Part shown: positions 1 to 10,600 of the stretch, in pieces
Layout: the number at the start of each line of letters is the position of its first letter
Position numbering within the stretch: the first letter of the stretch is position 1
Source of the DNA: Morella rubra
Taxonomy: Eukaryota > Streptophyta > Magnoliopsida > Fagales > Myricaceae
Reading direction: 5' to 3'
Length of the DNA: 64,000 bases
Assembly (NCBI GenBank): GCA_003952965.2
Contig: CM025851.1
Location: forward strand, 8,659,647-8,723,646
Translations under genes and position numbers: made by a program
The notes under the pieces: model-generated
The model's database searches: none
What the model saw: only the letters and a program-made list of their open reading frames with translations
What the model was told of the DNA's origin: nothing

Positions 1-1131
1 ATATTTAAACAAGTGTTTGTGTGATAAGTAAATAAGTGCTAAAAGTAAAGAGTAGAGTTTAGAGAAGCAAACACGAGATTTTTAGGTGGTTCGGTAAACC
101 CACTTACATCCACCTCTCAAGCTCCTTTGTCAAGTCTTAAAGTTTTCCCACTATTTTTCAAATAGTGTACACTCTAGCTTCCGGATGCTAGAGAACCGTA
201 CAAGTGCTTTCTCGGGCTCAACACTCACAACCCAAGTGATTTTCGGGCTCACCACTCACAACCCAACCAAGCTTGAGATATACCATCTTTAAGCTTCTTC
301 TTTAGTGAACAACCTCACTAAAGGAATCACCTCTTTTGGATATGAAGATACAAGAATAAACTCTCTCAAAAAGTGGATATGAAAATGGAAAGTTCTATCT
401 CTTTGATTCACACAATGACAAGGATAAGAAAGTGTAATTTGTGTGAATGATATGAGAAATATGGAATAGGAAGGTTTAAGATATTTCTCAAGCTAAGTAA
501 ACTGATATGTGGTCGTTCTTTCTTGTTTTGAGACATTATGAAGGTCTTTATATAGGCCACAAATAAAAACTAGCCATTTCTAGCTATTGGGGTGGATTTG
601 ACAATTTCACCGTTGTACCGGTCGACCACTTCATGTACTGGTCGACCGCTTCAACTAGCCGTTGCTCAACGGTCATAAAATTTGAATTCTGTCAAATTTT
701 GTCTCAACATCCGCTTTATATAGCGGTAGCAACAAATCATTTTCATAGACCGCTATAATTAAAAAGCCCATTTTTGACGTTTTTGAAATCTCACTTCAAA
801 AACCAACTTCCAAAAGTATAACCAAGGCTTGGGAGTTTATATAGGATGATTTGAAAACATTTAAAGCACATTTTGGTTTTCAAACATGTGATAAGAAGAT
901 TATGCACGGTTTGAAAAATATGCAAGTGTGTGATTCAAATCCTTGTCAAAAGTGAAACTAAGAGTTACAAGGTTATACCCTATGGTCTTGAATCTTCACT
1001 TTTGAGCTCCTTATCATCTTCTTGTCTTTGGCTCTTTGATAAAAATATCTTTGTCTTTGAAGATGTCCATTTTGTAAACTTAATCCATTTATTGAAATCA
1101 TCAAAATATCGATTGTGAACAAAAGCCAACA
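1..1131 (+). mobile_element. LTR fragment, Copia-like, 5' end outside window
   Basis: The stretch has the look of a plant Copia LTR: a ggtggttcggtaaaccc block near 85, repeated 'gggctcaacactcacaaccc'-type segments near 213-265, and an end in ...gccaaca at 1125-1131. The LINE ORF1 reading frame begins directly after it, so it probably landed in or next to the 5' end of the LINE. The left end is not visible and no duplicated target site can be tested. No gene is seen here. The class is inferred from general resemblance. Confidence 0.5.
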
Positions 1132-1132
1132 T

Positions 1133-2140
1133 GATGTGGAAGAAATTATGGAGCGTACGAAGAACCTCTCTTAAGAGGATGTTTCTGGGCTGATGAAGGT
1201 TAACAAGGACAGAGCAAAGGATTTTGAGGCTGTGACGTTGGTGGGGCATTTGGCGTCTAGGAAGATAATTCCTAAACCGGTTATTTTTCCTCTGATTAAG
1301 GCTGGATGGAGGTTTGCTCCAAATTTATGCATTGAAGATGCAGGACCTAATCGGTTTCTATTCTCTTTCCAGACTATGGAAGAAAAGGAGAGAATTCAGA
1401 GGCTTGCCCCATGGAATTTTAAAGGCTATTTGATGATATTGAAAGATTGGTGTAGAGGAGAAACTATTAATGAAGTTGAGCTCTCTTGTGCACAGTTTTG
1501 GATGCAAATCCATGGGCTTCCCATGGAGAGGTTAGATAAAGAAAATGCATTTTTGTTGGGTAGTAAGGTGGGAATGGTGGACAAGGTGGATCGAGTGGAT
1601 GTTAATAAGCCATATCTTCGGGTTCAGATTCATTTCAATATTGAAGCTCCTCTTCAACCAGGTTTTTCTATGATTAAAGAGGGATATTCACCGGTCTGGA
1701 TTTCTTTCAAATATGAGCGATTATCTAGTTTTTGTAGCATTTGTGGCCGGATCACTCACACGCTGGGTACTTGTATTGATGACGAACATCCTTATCAGTA
1801 TGCTTTGGGGGATGAAATCCGGGGAATGATTCCATTTGAGGAGTTGTATTTTCTTTCATCTAGCAGTCCACGAATGAATTTGGGAGGTAGAGATGCTGGA
1901 AGAGGTGTTTTTAGGCCCACCGGAGAAGAGCGTAGTGGTGGTGGTTATGGAGTTTCTAGGCGGCCGACAAGCAGTTTTCTTCCTGCTTGCCCTGAGCCAC
2001 GTTCTAATAAGGTCAATATCGGGTTCTTACCCAAGGACAATGATATATTTTGGTCTTGGGGACCACAAGAGGATCTGGTGAGGGGGAAAGGGGCTGTAAA
2101 CAAGAAACGACAGAGGATTCGGATATATCAGGGGCGTTGA
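1133..2140 (+). pseudogene. LINE ORF1: DUF4283-like protein with CCHC zinc knuckle
   Basis: The frame can be followed from about 1133 (residues DVEEIMERTKNLS) into an in-frame TAA at 1172-1174. It is open from ATG 1193 to 2140 (315 residues). The N-terminal half matches the DUF4283 domain of plant LINE ORF1 proteins. A zinc knuckle C-x2-C-x4-H-x4-C (CSICGRITHTLGTC) lies near residue 180. The tail is Gly/Arg-rich and low in complexity. In this family the protein binds the element's RNA for retrotransposition. The TAA upstream of ATG 1193 means the natural N-terminus is lost unless translation restarts at 1193. The 3' boundary with ORF2 is a degraded spacer at 2141-2623. Confidence 0.8.
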
Positions 2141-2623
2141 CACGTAAGTGTTAGTTTGAGGAGCCTAGTAGCAAAGGGATAAGGGAATCAGGTGGTTTGA
2201 TGAAAGATTTGGGTGGGCTGGTAGAAGTGGGTTCGGGTGAAGTAATGGTAACTAGCCCAAGTACTGGAGGCCTACTGAGTAAGATTGGGCTGGACCGCAA
2301 TGGGCCAATTATTTTGGGTGAGTGTGGGGAAGATAATGTCGAGCCTGTTAATTTGAAAAGAGGTGGACCAATTGCCCCGATTGCTCAATCCAGTGTGAAA
2401 AAATCTCGTGACTAAATAGAGGAGCATGTCCCTCCGACTGGGAAACAGGTTCTTTCGCCTGGGAAGCCATTGGCATTGCTGTTTGCTCATGGTGTGTCAG
2501 ACAACGAGAGCTTGCGCAAGAAAAAGAAATTTGTTCCTACAAAGAGGAGACAGGGGCAGAGAACTCTGATGACAGTCCAATTTTGGCTGGGGCGGAGGGC
2601 CTATATCTACCCCCACCCCAGCC

Positions 2624-3543
2624 ATGAGTCTCATAATGTGAAATTTCCGAGGTCTCGGGAGACCTGCGACAGCAAGAGCCTTGAGGCTACTAGTGAGAGA
2701 AGTGGATCCTTGGGGTATCTTTCTTATAGAGACGAAAATAAATGATGAGCGGCTTGGTTTGGTCATTCGGAGTTTGGGTTTTTCTTTGGTTCTTTCTGTT
2801 CCTCCTATTGGCTGTAAAGGAGGGTTGGCGTTTTGTTGGAGACCTGGTCTTTCGTTCGATGTTTTGAATCTTTCTAGTTCATATATTCATCTGCTTGGTC
2901 ATCCGGGTAATAATCATTTTGACTTTTTGTGTACTTTTGTTCATGCTCTTCCTTATTGAAGATTGAAAACTGAATTTTGGGAGGATTTGGTGGAGTTAGG
3001 TGGGTCGGGTAATCTTCCGTGGGTAGTTTCTAGAGATTTTAATGATATTACAAGACAATACGAGAAGCAGGGGGCTGGTTTTGTGCTGGTTCTTCTTCTA
3101 GAGGCTTACGACAATTTATGGAGGGTATGAGATTTGTCAATTTAGGATTTTTGGGAGGAATTTCACTTGGTGTAATGGAAGGTCTAGGTTGGCTTCCATT
3201 AGAGAGAGATTAGACAGAAGCATTGCAAATGTGAGTTGGAAAATTAAGTTTCCAAATGCGATGGTGAGACATTATTCGATAACAAATTTTGACCACATAC
3301 CTCTTATCCTTTCTCTATTTGGGCATGGTGAATCATTGACAAAAACTTTTAAATTTGAAAAGTTTTGGAGTAGAGAGGAGTCTTGTTTTGGGCTTATTGC
3401 TAACACTTGGAGACAACCTCGTGGAGGTTCTCCAGCTCGGGTTTTATTTGTAAAAATCAGAGCTATTAGATGTGCACTTCGGCAGTGGAATGCCAAGGTG
3501 TTTGGTGATATTCATTTCAAACTTAAATCTGTCAAGGAGTAAT
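2624..3543 (+). pseudogene. LINE ORF2 part 1: endonuclease domain (broken)
   Basis: ORF2 probably began at ATG 2624 (MSLIM), but the Trp codon expected in the LSWN-type start motif is a TGA stop at 2639-2641. The sequence then reads NFRGLGRP and, from about 2678, continues through LLVREVDPWG and IFLIETK. The latter carries the metal-binding Glu motif of AP-type endonucleases. A second stop is at 2957-2959. Further on, RDFNDI near 3035 stands for the family's GDFN motif, and NFDHIPLIL near 3285 for the terminal SDH motif. A frameshift lies between about 3080 and 3190. The family nicks target DNA for target-primed reverse transcription; this copy cannot make the protein. Confidence 0.78.
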
Positions 3544-5946
3544 TATGTTTTTTTCTACCAGGCGGCACCGAATGAGCAGAACCTTTGGATGGAAAATTGC
3601 CTTCGGTTGGAACTAGATGAGCAACTTAAACGAGAAGAAATGCTTTGGAAGCAGAAATCAAGAGTTACTTGGTTATCTTCGAGTGATTTAAATACTAAGT
3701 TCTTTCATGCCTCTACAATCATTAGAAGATGCAGGAATCAAATTTTGGAGTTAAAAAATGGTGGTGGGGAATGGATCTCGGGGAGGAATTCCATTGGAAG
3801 GGAATTAATGGAGTTTTATTCTTCACTTTATAATACTGATTCTCCTATTATTCCTTTGGATCTGGAAAATCTCTAGGAAAAAGCTATTACAGAAGAGGAT
3901 AACGTGATGTTGACTAGGCAGCCTGATGGGAATGAAATATGGGAAAATTTGAAGAGGATGCAGCCTGACAAGGCCCCGGGGCCTGATGGTATGACTGTTT
4001 TCTTCTTTCGACACTTTTGGGATATTGTGGGTTTGGATGTAGTTGCTATGGTGCAGGAGTTTTTTCTATCTGGGAATATGCTTCCAGAGATTAATAGTAC
4101 TAATTTAGTGCTTATACCGAAGATTGATAACCCAAGTATGGTGGGTCAGTTTAGACCAATCAGTTTGTGCAATGTAGTGTACAAATTGATCTCCAAAATC
4201 TTGACTGATCGTTTGAAGTTAGTTTTGCTGAAATTGATATCACCTTTTCAGCTTGCTTTTGTACCTGGCCGGTTGTTACGGGACAATTATATAGTTGCTA
4301 CTGAAATTTTTAATGGGATGAATCACAAGAGAGGAAAGGGTGGGTGGATGGCGATCAAAGCGGATATGAAGAAGGCTTATGATCGTGTTGAATGGCCCCT
4401 CTTGCTTATTATTTTGGAGTGTTTTGGTTTTCATCCTATGTGGATAAATTGGATAAAGCAATGCATTTCTACATCTAATTTCTCAGTGACGTTAAATGGG
4501 AGCCCATTTGGTCACTTTTCTCCTTCTAGAGGGATCTGTCAAGGGGACCCTTTGTCTCCATTGCTATTTCTGCTCTGTTCTGAGGTATTATCACGTCTCC
4601 TTTTAAGGGAGGAAGGTGCTGGAAATTTGTGAGGCATTAAGATCGGTAGACAAGCTCCTGTTATTTCTCATTTGCTTTTCGCAGATGATTTGCTCCTTTT
4701 TGGAAAAGCTCATATTCGGGATGCTAATGCTATGAATCGGTGTTTTGAGAAGCATATGGGGTGGTCTGGGCAGAAAATTAATAGAGGGAAGTCCTCCATT
4801 CATTTCAGTAAAAACTTCAATGGGGTTGCAATCCTTCCCATTTGTGATTTATTGCATCTTCGGAAACTGCCAGCAAAAGCCAAGCATCTTGGCTTACCTT
4901 TGCTTTTTCCAAGATCTAAACATAAGGCGCTGGATGATCTTAAAGAGAGACTTTTTTCTAAGCTTTCAGGGTGGAAAGCCAAGTTACTTTCTAAAGCAAG
5001 CCAAGGTACTCTCATTCGTAGTGTTGCCACATCTATTCTTGCTTATTCCTTAAGTTTCTTTATTATGCCGAGGTGCTGGTGCAATGAGGTAGATAAGGGG
5101 TTAAAAAACTTTTGGTGGGGATATAAGCAAGAAAAGAGCCGTAATTTGTCTCTTAAATCATGGAGTTCGATTTGCATTCCTAAGGCTTTGGGAGGGATGG
5201 GGTTTCGGATGGTGGCAGATTTGAATCATGCCTTGATATCCAAGTTGACGTGGAATATGGCTTCAAATGACCAAAGTCTTTGGGTTAGAACCTTAAGAGG
5301 GAAGTGTCTTCAACATGAGGGGTTTTGGAAGGTTGAAAAGAATCCTATGGCTTCGTGGGTGTGGAGTAGTGTTTTGAGTTGTAGAGAGTCCCTTAAAAAG
5401 GGAGTGTGTTTTTTGGTTGGAGATGGTCGAAATATATTGATTTGGAAGGACCTGTGGATTCCCACGATTCCAGGTTTTGTTCCTAGTCCTCGTACTGATG
5501 CGCAGGACAACTTAGTTACTGTTGTGGCTGATTTAATTGATGCTGTCTCGGGTCAATGGGATAGAAGCTTGTTGTGGAGTGTTTTTCACCCTTTGCATGC
5601 TGAGGCAATTACTAATATTCATCTTAGTGTGGATATGAGGCAAGACCAGCTTATATGGATCCCTGAGAAGTCGGGCAAATTCTCAGTCAAATCTTGCTTT
5701 CGGGAGGAGCTCAAGCTTAAGGTAATTCCTAATTCCCCAGTGAGAAATACTTGGTGGCAGAAGCTTTGGAAGTTGAAGGTTAAAGAGCGCTTGAAGTTGG
5801 GGTTATGGAAACTTTTGTGGGATGTTATACCTACAAAAAATAAGATTGCGGATAGAGTTGGTAGAAGAGAAATTGAAGAGGTGAGGTGTGTTCTCTGTGG
5901 AGGGGAGGAAGAGACGATATCTCATTTGTTGGTGGCTGTTGGGTGA
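3472..5946 (+). pseudogene. LINE ORF2 part 2: reverse transcriptase and zf-RVT (broken)
   Basis: After a linker (3541-3876), the reverse transcriptase starts with DKAPGPDGM at about 3967. It continues with LIPKID, FRPISLCNV and ADMKKAYDRVEW (first catalytic Asp), then GICQGDPLSPLLF. An in-frame TGA at 4630-4632 splits it just before the catalytic FADD box (LLFADDLLLFG, about 4671-4703). The thumb region follows (KAKHLGLPLLFPRSK, GWKAKLLSKASQGTLIRSV). Next comes a zf-RVT-like segment with IWIPEKSGKFSVKSC near 5655 and CVLCGGEEETISHLL near 5890. The frame is lost at 5944-5946. The stops are nonsense changes and indels in an otherwise well-preserved protein, as expected of a moderately old insertion. 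Confidence 0.88.
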
Positions 5947-6281
5947 GCAGAATTATTTGGAGTCAATCTCCCTGGGCTGTGGATGTTCGGGCTTTCCAAC
6001 AGCAACCTCTTTCTACATGGTTAACTACTATTATTGATCGCTCTTTTCACTCTGATTTGCCGGCAGAAGATCATCATCGCTTTCAGCTTTATGCTTTGGT
6101 TGCTTGGGACCTCACTTGGTGGATTAGGAACCAGATAGTTCATAATGAGGCGGTTCTTGATGTGGTGAAATTGGTTGCCAAAAGCCGTCGTATATTTGGT
6201 GAGCATGTGGAAGCTTGGAAGCATAAAAGAGATTTGGGGCCAAGTGTTAAATGGATTCCGCCTTTGATGGGTCAGCATAAG

Positions 6282-6727
6282 CAGTGGCGGACGCAAGGAG
6301 TGCAAGCCTGGGCGGCTGCCCCCCCTTGGCTCCTCCGTTATGTCATTTTTTTTTATTTTTTTACATGTATTTGTCCTCAGCCTGCCCCCCCTAGGGCCCA
6401 CCCCAACATCTAAAACCTAACTTTTCTACATAGCAAATTAAAATTTGTTCCAGTTTTCTTCCGTGTAAGTCCATTGTATATCATTCATTACCTATAATTA
6501 GTCGAACTTTAGATTTTTTATAAATTTCTAAAGAGAGACATTCAAGTTTCTGTATACAAATAGAACAAGCTCAGTTTATATTGAGGATGAAGTTTCATTG
6601 GACTGGTAGTCCTTCATGAAGTTATCTATCAATTTAAGACACATTTTGCATTACTAAGAAAATTTTTTTTTTGTCATTTAGTCTTGGGAGTTTGCCTCCC
6701 TTAACTTAAGTCCTGATTCCGCCACTT
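6282..6727. mobile_element. hAT-type MITE with 8-bp target duplication
   Basis: The element starts cagtggcgga and ends tccgccactt, giving about 9-10 bp of terminal inverted repeats with one terminal mismatch. It is flanked by a perfect 8-bp direct repeat, agcataag, at 6274-6281 and 6728-6735. Subterminal GC-rich cggctgcccccc tracts match those of a second copy at 33458-33624. At 446 bp with no coding sequence it is non-autonomous. An 8-bp target site and CA..TG-type ends point to the hAT superfamily. Confidence 0.85.
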
Positions 6728-7214
6728 AGCATAAGGTGAATTGTGATGTGGCGTTGCATGATGAATTTGCTGTTGGAGCAGCTGTCATTAAAAATCATGA
6801 AGGTCGAATTGTAGGGGCAAACATCCGTAAGTTTCATGTGGCTGATTCGGAAGAGGGTGAAATTGGGCTATTCTGGTAGGTTTGGAGGAAGCTAAGAAGC
6901 TAGGCTCTCAGCGGGTTGTAGTGGAGAGTGATTCCCTCCTTGCAGTTGAGGCTATTAACCTTTTTCCTTAAAGAATAAACTGGAGGTGCCATGGTCGAAT
7001 TGGAGAGATTGTTAGGATGCCTTCTGGGTTTGAGTCTTGCTCTTTTGACTTTGTTTATTGCGGTGCTAATGTAGAAGTGCACCACCTTGTTCGATGGGCT
7101 GCTTCTGTTCTTTTAGATGAAAACTACCCCGATGTTCATGAGCATTATCCTGAGCTGTTTTTGGTTTATACTGGGACTGACCCCCCTAATTTTCTATTTG
7201 TGTTTGTTTTCTAA
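6728..7214 (+). pseudogene. LINE ORF2 part 3: RNase H-like domain (broken)
   Basis: Directly after the MITE the coding sense resumes in pieces: VNCDVALHDEFAVGAAVIKN (6738-6797), EEAKKLGSQRVVVESDS (near 6887) and a C-terminal segment FDFVYCGANVEVHHLVRWA (7045-7101). This is the RVT_3/RNase H-like domain typical of plant LINE ORF2 C-termini; the ESDS stretch carries the family's acidic motif. At least two frameshifts separate the pieces. The domain was contiguous with the zf-RVT part before the MITE inserted at 6281/6282. Confidence 0.75.
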
Positions 7215-7247
7215 TAAAGGTAATAGTAGTTGATTAAAAGAAAAACA

Positions 7248-7666
7248 AAAGATATGGAATATATGTTCAGCCGAAGGGAAAACAGAAAACATAGGATTCA
7301 GGACCCTTTCATTCTTAAGCCTCAGGCCCGGCCCATGATCCTCACTGATGGTTTCTCGAACAGTAAGTCCAATCTTTTGTACGCCAACAAGGAGTAGTGG
7401 CCCATGAGGATACATTACTTGAAAGATACTTTACAACTAATATTAGGGGCAACTGTTTTTATCTACGATAGTCCCACTAAAGAAGATCGGGAAGAAGATG
7501 TTAATGGAATTCCCTTTTTGGTAAGACTCGGGTGCCGCTTTCTCTTGCATAGACTGGCCACAAGATCAAAGAAAGCATAACCGCAACCGAAACCATAAGT
7601 AACCCCACATAGATCCAAGAGCTGGAGCGCCTTAGTCTAGGACAATGATGCTCACTTATCTCATTA
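7248..7666 (-). pseudogene. Fragment of AT2G25270-like membrane-protein gene: last exon and 3' flank
   Basis: This block matches 37404-37853, the 3' flank and C-terminal exon of membrane-protein gene A, with scattered substitutions and a 48-bp deletion near 7466. The coding end reads ISEHHCPRLRRSSS then a hydrophobic helix WIYVGLLMVSVAVMLS, followed by a different C-terminus ending at the stop 7501-7503. It is joined without a gap to MED15 exon sequence at about 7660-7668, where both sources share aatga(g/t)at, so the join may have used microhomology. Only the C-terminal transmembrane part of the gene is present. Confidence 0.85.
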
Positions 7667-10600
7667 ATTTGATGAAGCTGTGGAATTTGGTGGTTCTGCA
7701 ACTGCGAAGTCAGCAGCTGCTTTGGTTGTTGGTGTAACTGTCGCTGCTGTTGGTTTTGTTGCTGCTGCTGCTGTTGCATCATCTGCTTCATTTGCTGCTG
7801 CTGCTGCATCTGACGCTGTTGAATTTGTTGTTTGAATTGTAGTGTCTGCATCATTTGCTGTTGTTCCTGCTGTTGTTGAAGCATATTCGAGTTTGACTGA
7901 TGAGTATTAATGTTTGGCTGTAGCACGTTTACTCCACTTTGCGACGACAAGGTGTTGATGTTTGACTGTTGGGGAGCACTCACGGGATTTTGTTGAAGAG
8001 ATCCCATAGCCACTGGCTGCAACGAGCTTAGTGAATTTCCTTGTCCAGAGTCCAAACTGGAACCGGGCTGCAGTGAGTTCATCATGTTTTGCTGTGCCGT
8101 TGGCCCCCCAGATAAAGTAGACAGAGAATTATGCTGCAAGCTCGTCATATTGTTCTGCTGCATTGTTGCTACAGAACCTTGTAAGTTCATTGCTTGCAGG
8201 TTCATTTGATTTTCATGAGACTGCATTTGAGGAATCTGAGACTGTGGTTGCTGCATGGAGTGCATATGCGGTGGGGGAAGCTGTCCTTGCTGCAGAGAAG
8301 AAACAGGCTTCCTGGGCCTATTCGTGTTTATAAAATTTAATATTTGCTTCTCATAAAGTCCCAACTTTTCCTTGTGAGCAGGTGATACGTTACTTTTGGA
8401 AATCTGCAAGAATGATATAATGCGCTCCAACATATTCTTGAACATTTTCAGCTTCTCAAGCGGATCTGACTTTGGCTGCTGTGGGAGAGAATCATGCTGG
8501 AAAACAAGAGAATATCAAGCATGATAAGAACAAGAAGACGACTAACAGAAATCACAACAAAGTGAATTTTTCTTTCTTTTTGGGTGGGGATGTCGAGAGG
8601 GAGGAGAAAGAGGAGGGGGGGGGGGGTTGTTAGCGCAGAAGCTATATTAACATACCTGTGTAGACAGCCTGCACTTACCACCCTTGAGCACTTATTAACA
8701 TTTCTACACTTGTATATCTATTCTATTACAGCCATAAACTTGAGGAAATTTTTGAAGATTAACATACCTGCTGCAATTTCATAGCAATTTTATGGTACAT
8801 TTCATTTAGTTCTGGCAAGTACATCTCCTTCATGGCTTTGATCTGCAATATAAAATTAGCAAGACAAATTACCAAACTTTCATTTCTTCAGATTCCATAT
8901 TCTACAAAGCAATTTGTTGCATCTACACACTTGCAGAGAAAATATGACCACACAAGTTGTATTACTCCCTCACTACCACTGCATTAATGCAAGTTTCTTC
9001 ATGGAATGCTTTGGGAAACTGGTAGGTTCCCCCAACCCTGGTAAACCTACTAGCTTAGAGAACATATAGATGTATGTATTTATGTCTTCATACTATATAT
9101 ATGTGTAATTGGTCACAAAGAAAGCACTACACATGTAGAAAAATGTATATAAGAGAACTCTCCATCCATAACAACCAATTTCACCCACAGCTTAAAAAAA
9201 GCATCCAAAAAGCTGAAATAAAGAATATAACAAATCAAACTAGAAGACGAAGAGAGCCATGAAAAACATGAACTCAAAAGCAATCCACCATTTGTTTGAG
9301 CAGAGGGAATTTTCATCTCTCAAGCACTCTAGTCATCTCTTTCCCAAAACAAAACATCCAACAAGAAAATTGACATCACTTTTTTTTTTAACCGAAAAAA
9401 GAGCCCACGTGTCAAACTAAAGCCAATTTTCTACTTCTACAAAAAACTTCGAAGGTTAAGTCACAAAAGAAATCGAGATAAAAATACAAAAAACAAAATG
9501 TAGATGACAAAGAATTTTACTTTTTTTTCATATCATTATTCTATGTGAACCCCTCTGGTTCCACAAGTAAACTCTAGCAACTTCACATCCTCTTGTGGGG
9601 TAACCGAACTTTCCACAAGCACCTGCCAAAAACCTTCATTATATCTTAACAATCTACTTTACCTAGCTTCGCCGCTGTTCTCCCTTCCTTATCTACATAT
9701 TTTATGAATGTCAGATTCCATTGTGCAGCAGGTAGATTTATTGCAATTAAGCCCACAGAAAAGAACATCCCCCACAAGGAACTTTTTCCTTTGAAAATAT
9801 ATATCATGACTGAACTCTATCCAATCAACAATTCCAAGTCAAGGCATATTACCTTTTGATAGATCTCCTCTTGCCAATCACCCCCAGTTGCATGTCCTGT
9901 CTGAGCTGTGGAATCTAGAGATGCTATGGACACATAAGATATATGTAAATACGAGCACATTCAAAGCAAATAAATATCAGCTTATAAGGGAAATAATCTA
10001 GAAAAGCCTTCTTTTTCTGAAGCTCAATAGTAGCAACTAAAAAAGAAAATTGTGTTATGACCACTCTTAAGATAAGCATGCGAGGTGAACATCAAGGCAT
10101 CCCAGGATAATAGGTGAATTACTTGTCACACCCTCGCAAGCTAAAGTGTATAATATACCCATGTGCTACAACATTGATCTGCTGTGCACTCCTCATCTAC
10201 CTAAGATTTCTCAGAGCCTTACATATGAGATCACCAACTGATCAGGAGTGGTGGCACCACTAAAAGATTATCCAAACTTGGTTTTCCTTTTCTTTGGTAA
10301 GACCCAGATCTAAAAAATGAACAATTGAGAATTACCAGAAGATTACAGCTTTGAATGTGATGACAAAACAGATACAGAATTCCATCATTTGCAGAAGAAC
10401 CACCAACAAAAGGGCAGCTAAGTGACAGACAGTGGTTTGAGAAAAACAACTTCAAAGGATTACTAAAGTTAAAAGAAGAAGTGGCAAACAAGTGTGGCAG
10501 TGATCGTGACATGGTGCCAAAAGTAGTGGTGGCAGTGGAGTTCTCACGTATGGCAAATATAAAGGGTTGCAGTGGTACAATTGGTGACACAACTTATAAC

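Larger units (their letters stand above)
1132..7247 (+). mobile_element. Degenerate LINE (non-LTR retrotransposon, plant L1 type)
   Basis: Domain order is that of plant L1-like LINEs: an ORF1 DUF4283-like RNA-binding protein with a CCHC knuckle, then an ORF2 with apurinic endonuclease, reverse transcriptase, zf-RVT and a C-terminal RNase H. An A-rich 3' end lies near 7225-7247. Multiple stops and frameshifts make it inactive. It is interrupted by a hAT-type MITE at 6282-6727. Right after its 3' end the sequence becomes homologous to the 3' region of the membrane-protein gene at 37.4 kb, so it sits next to that duplicated fragment. I could not find a clean target-site duplication because the 5' end is replaced by an LTR. 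Confidence 0.88.
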
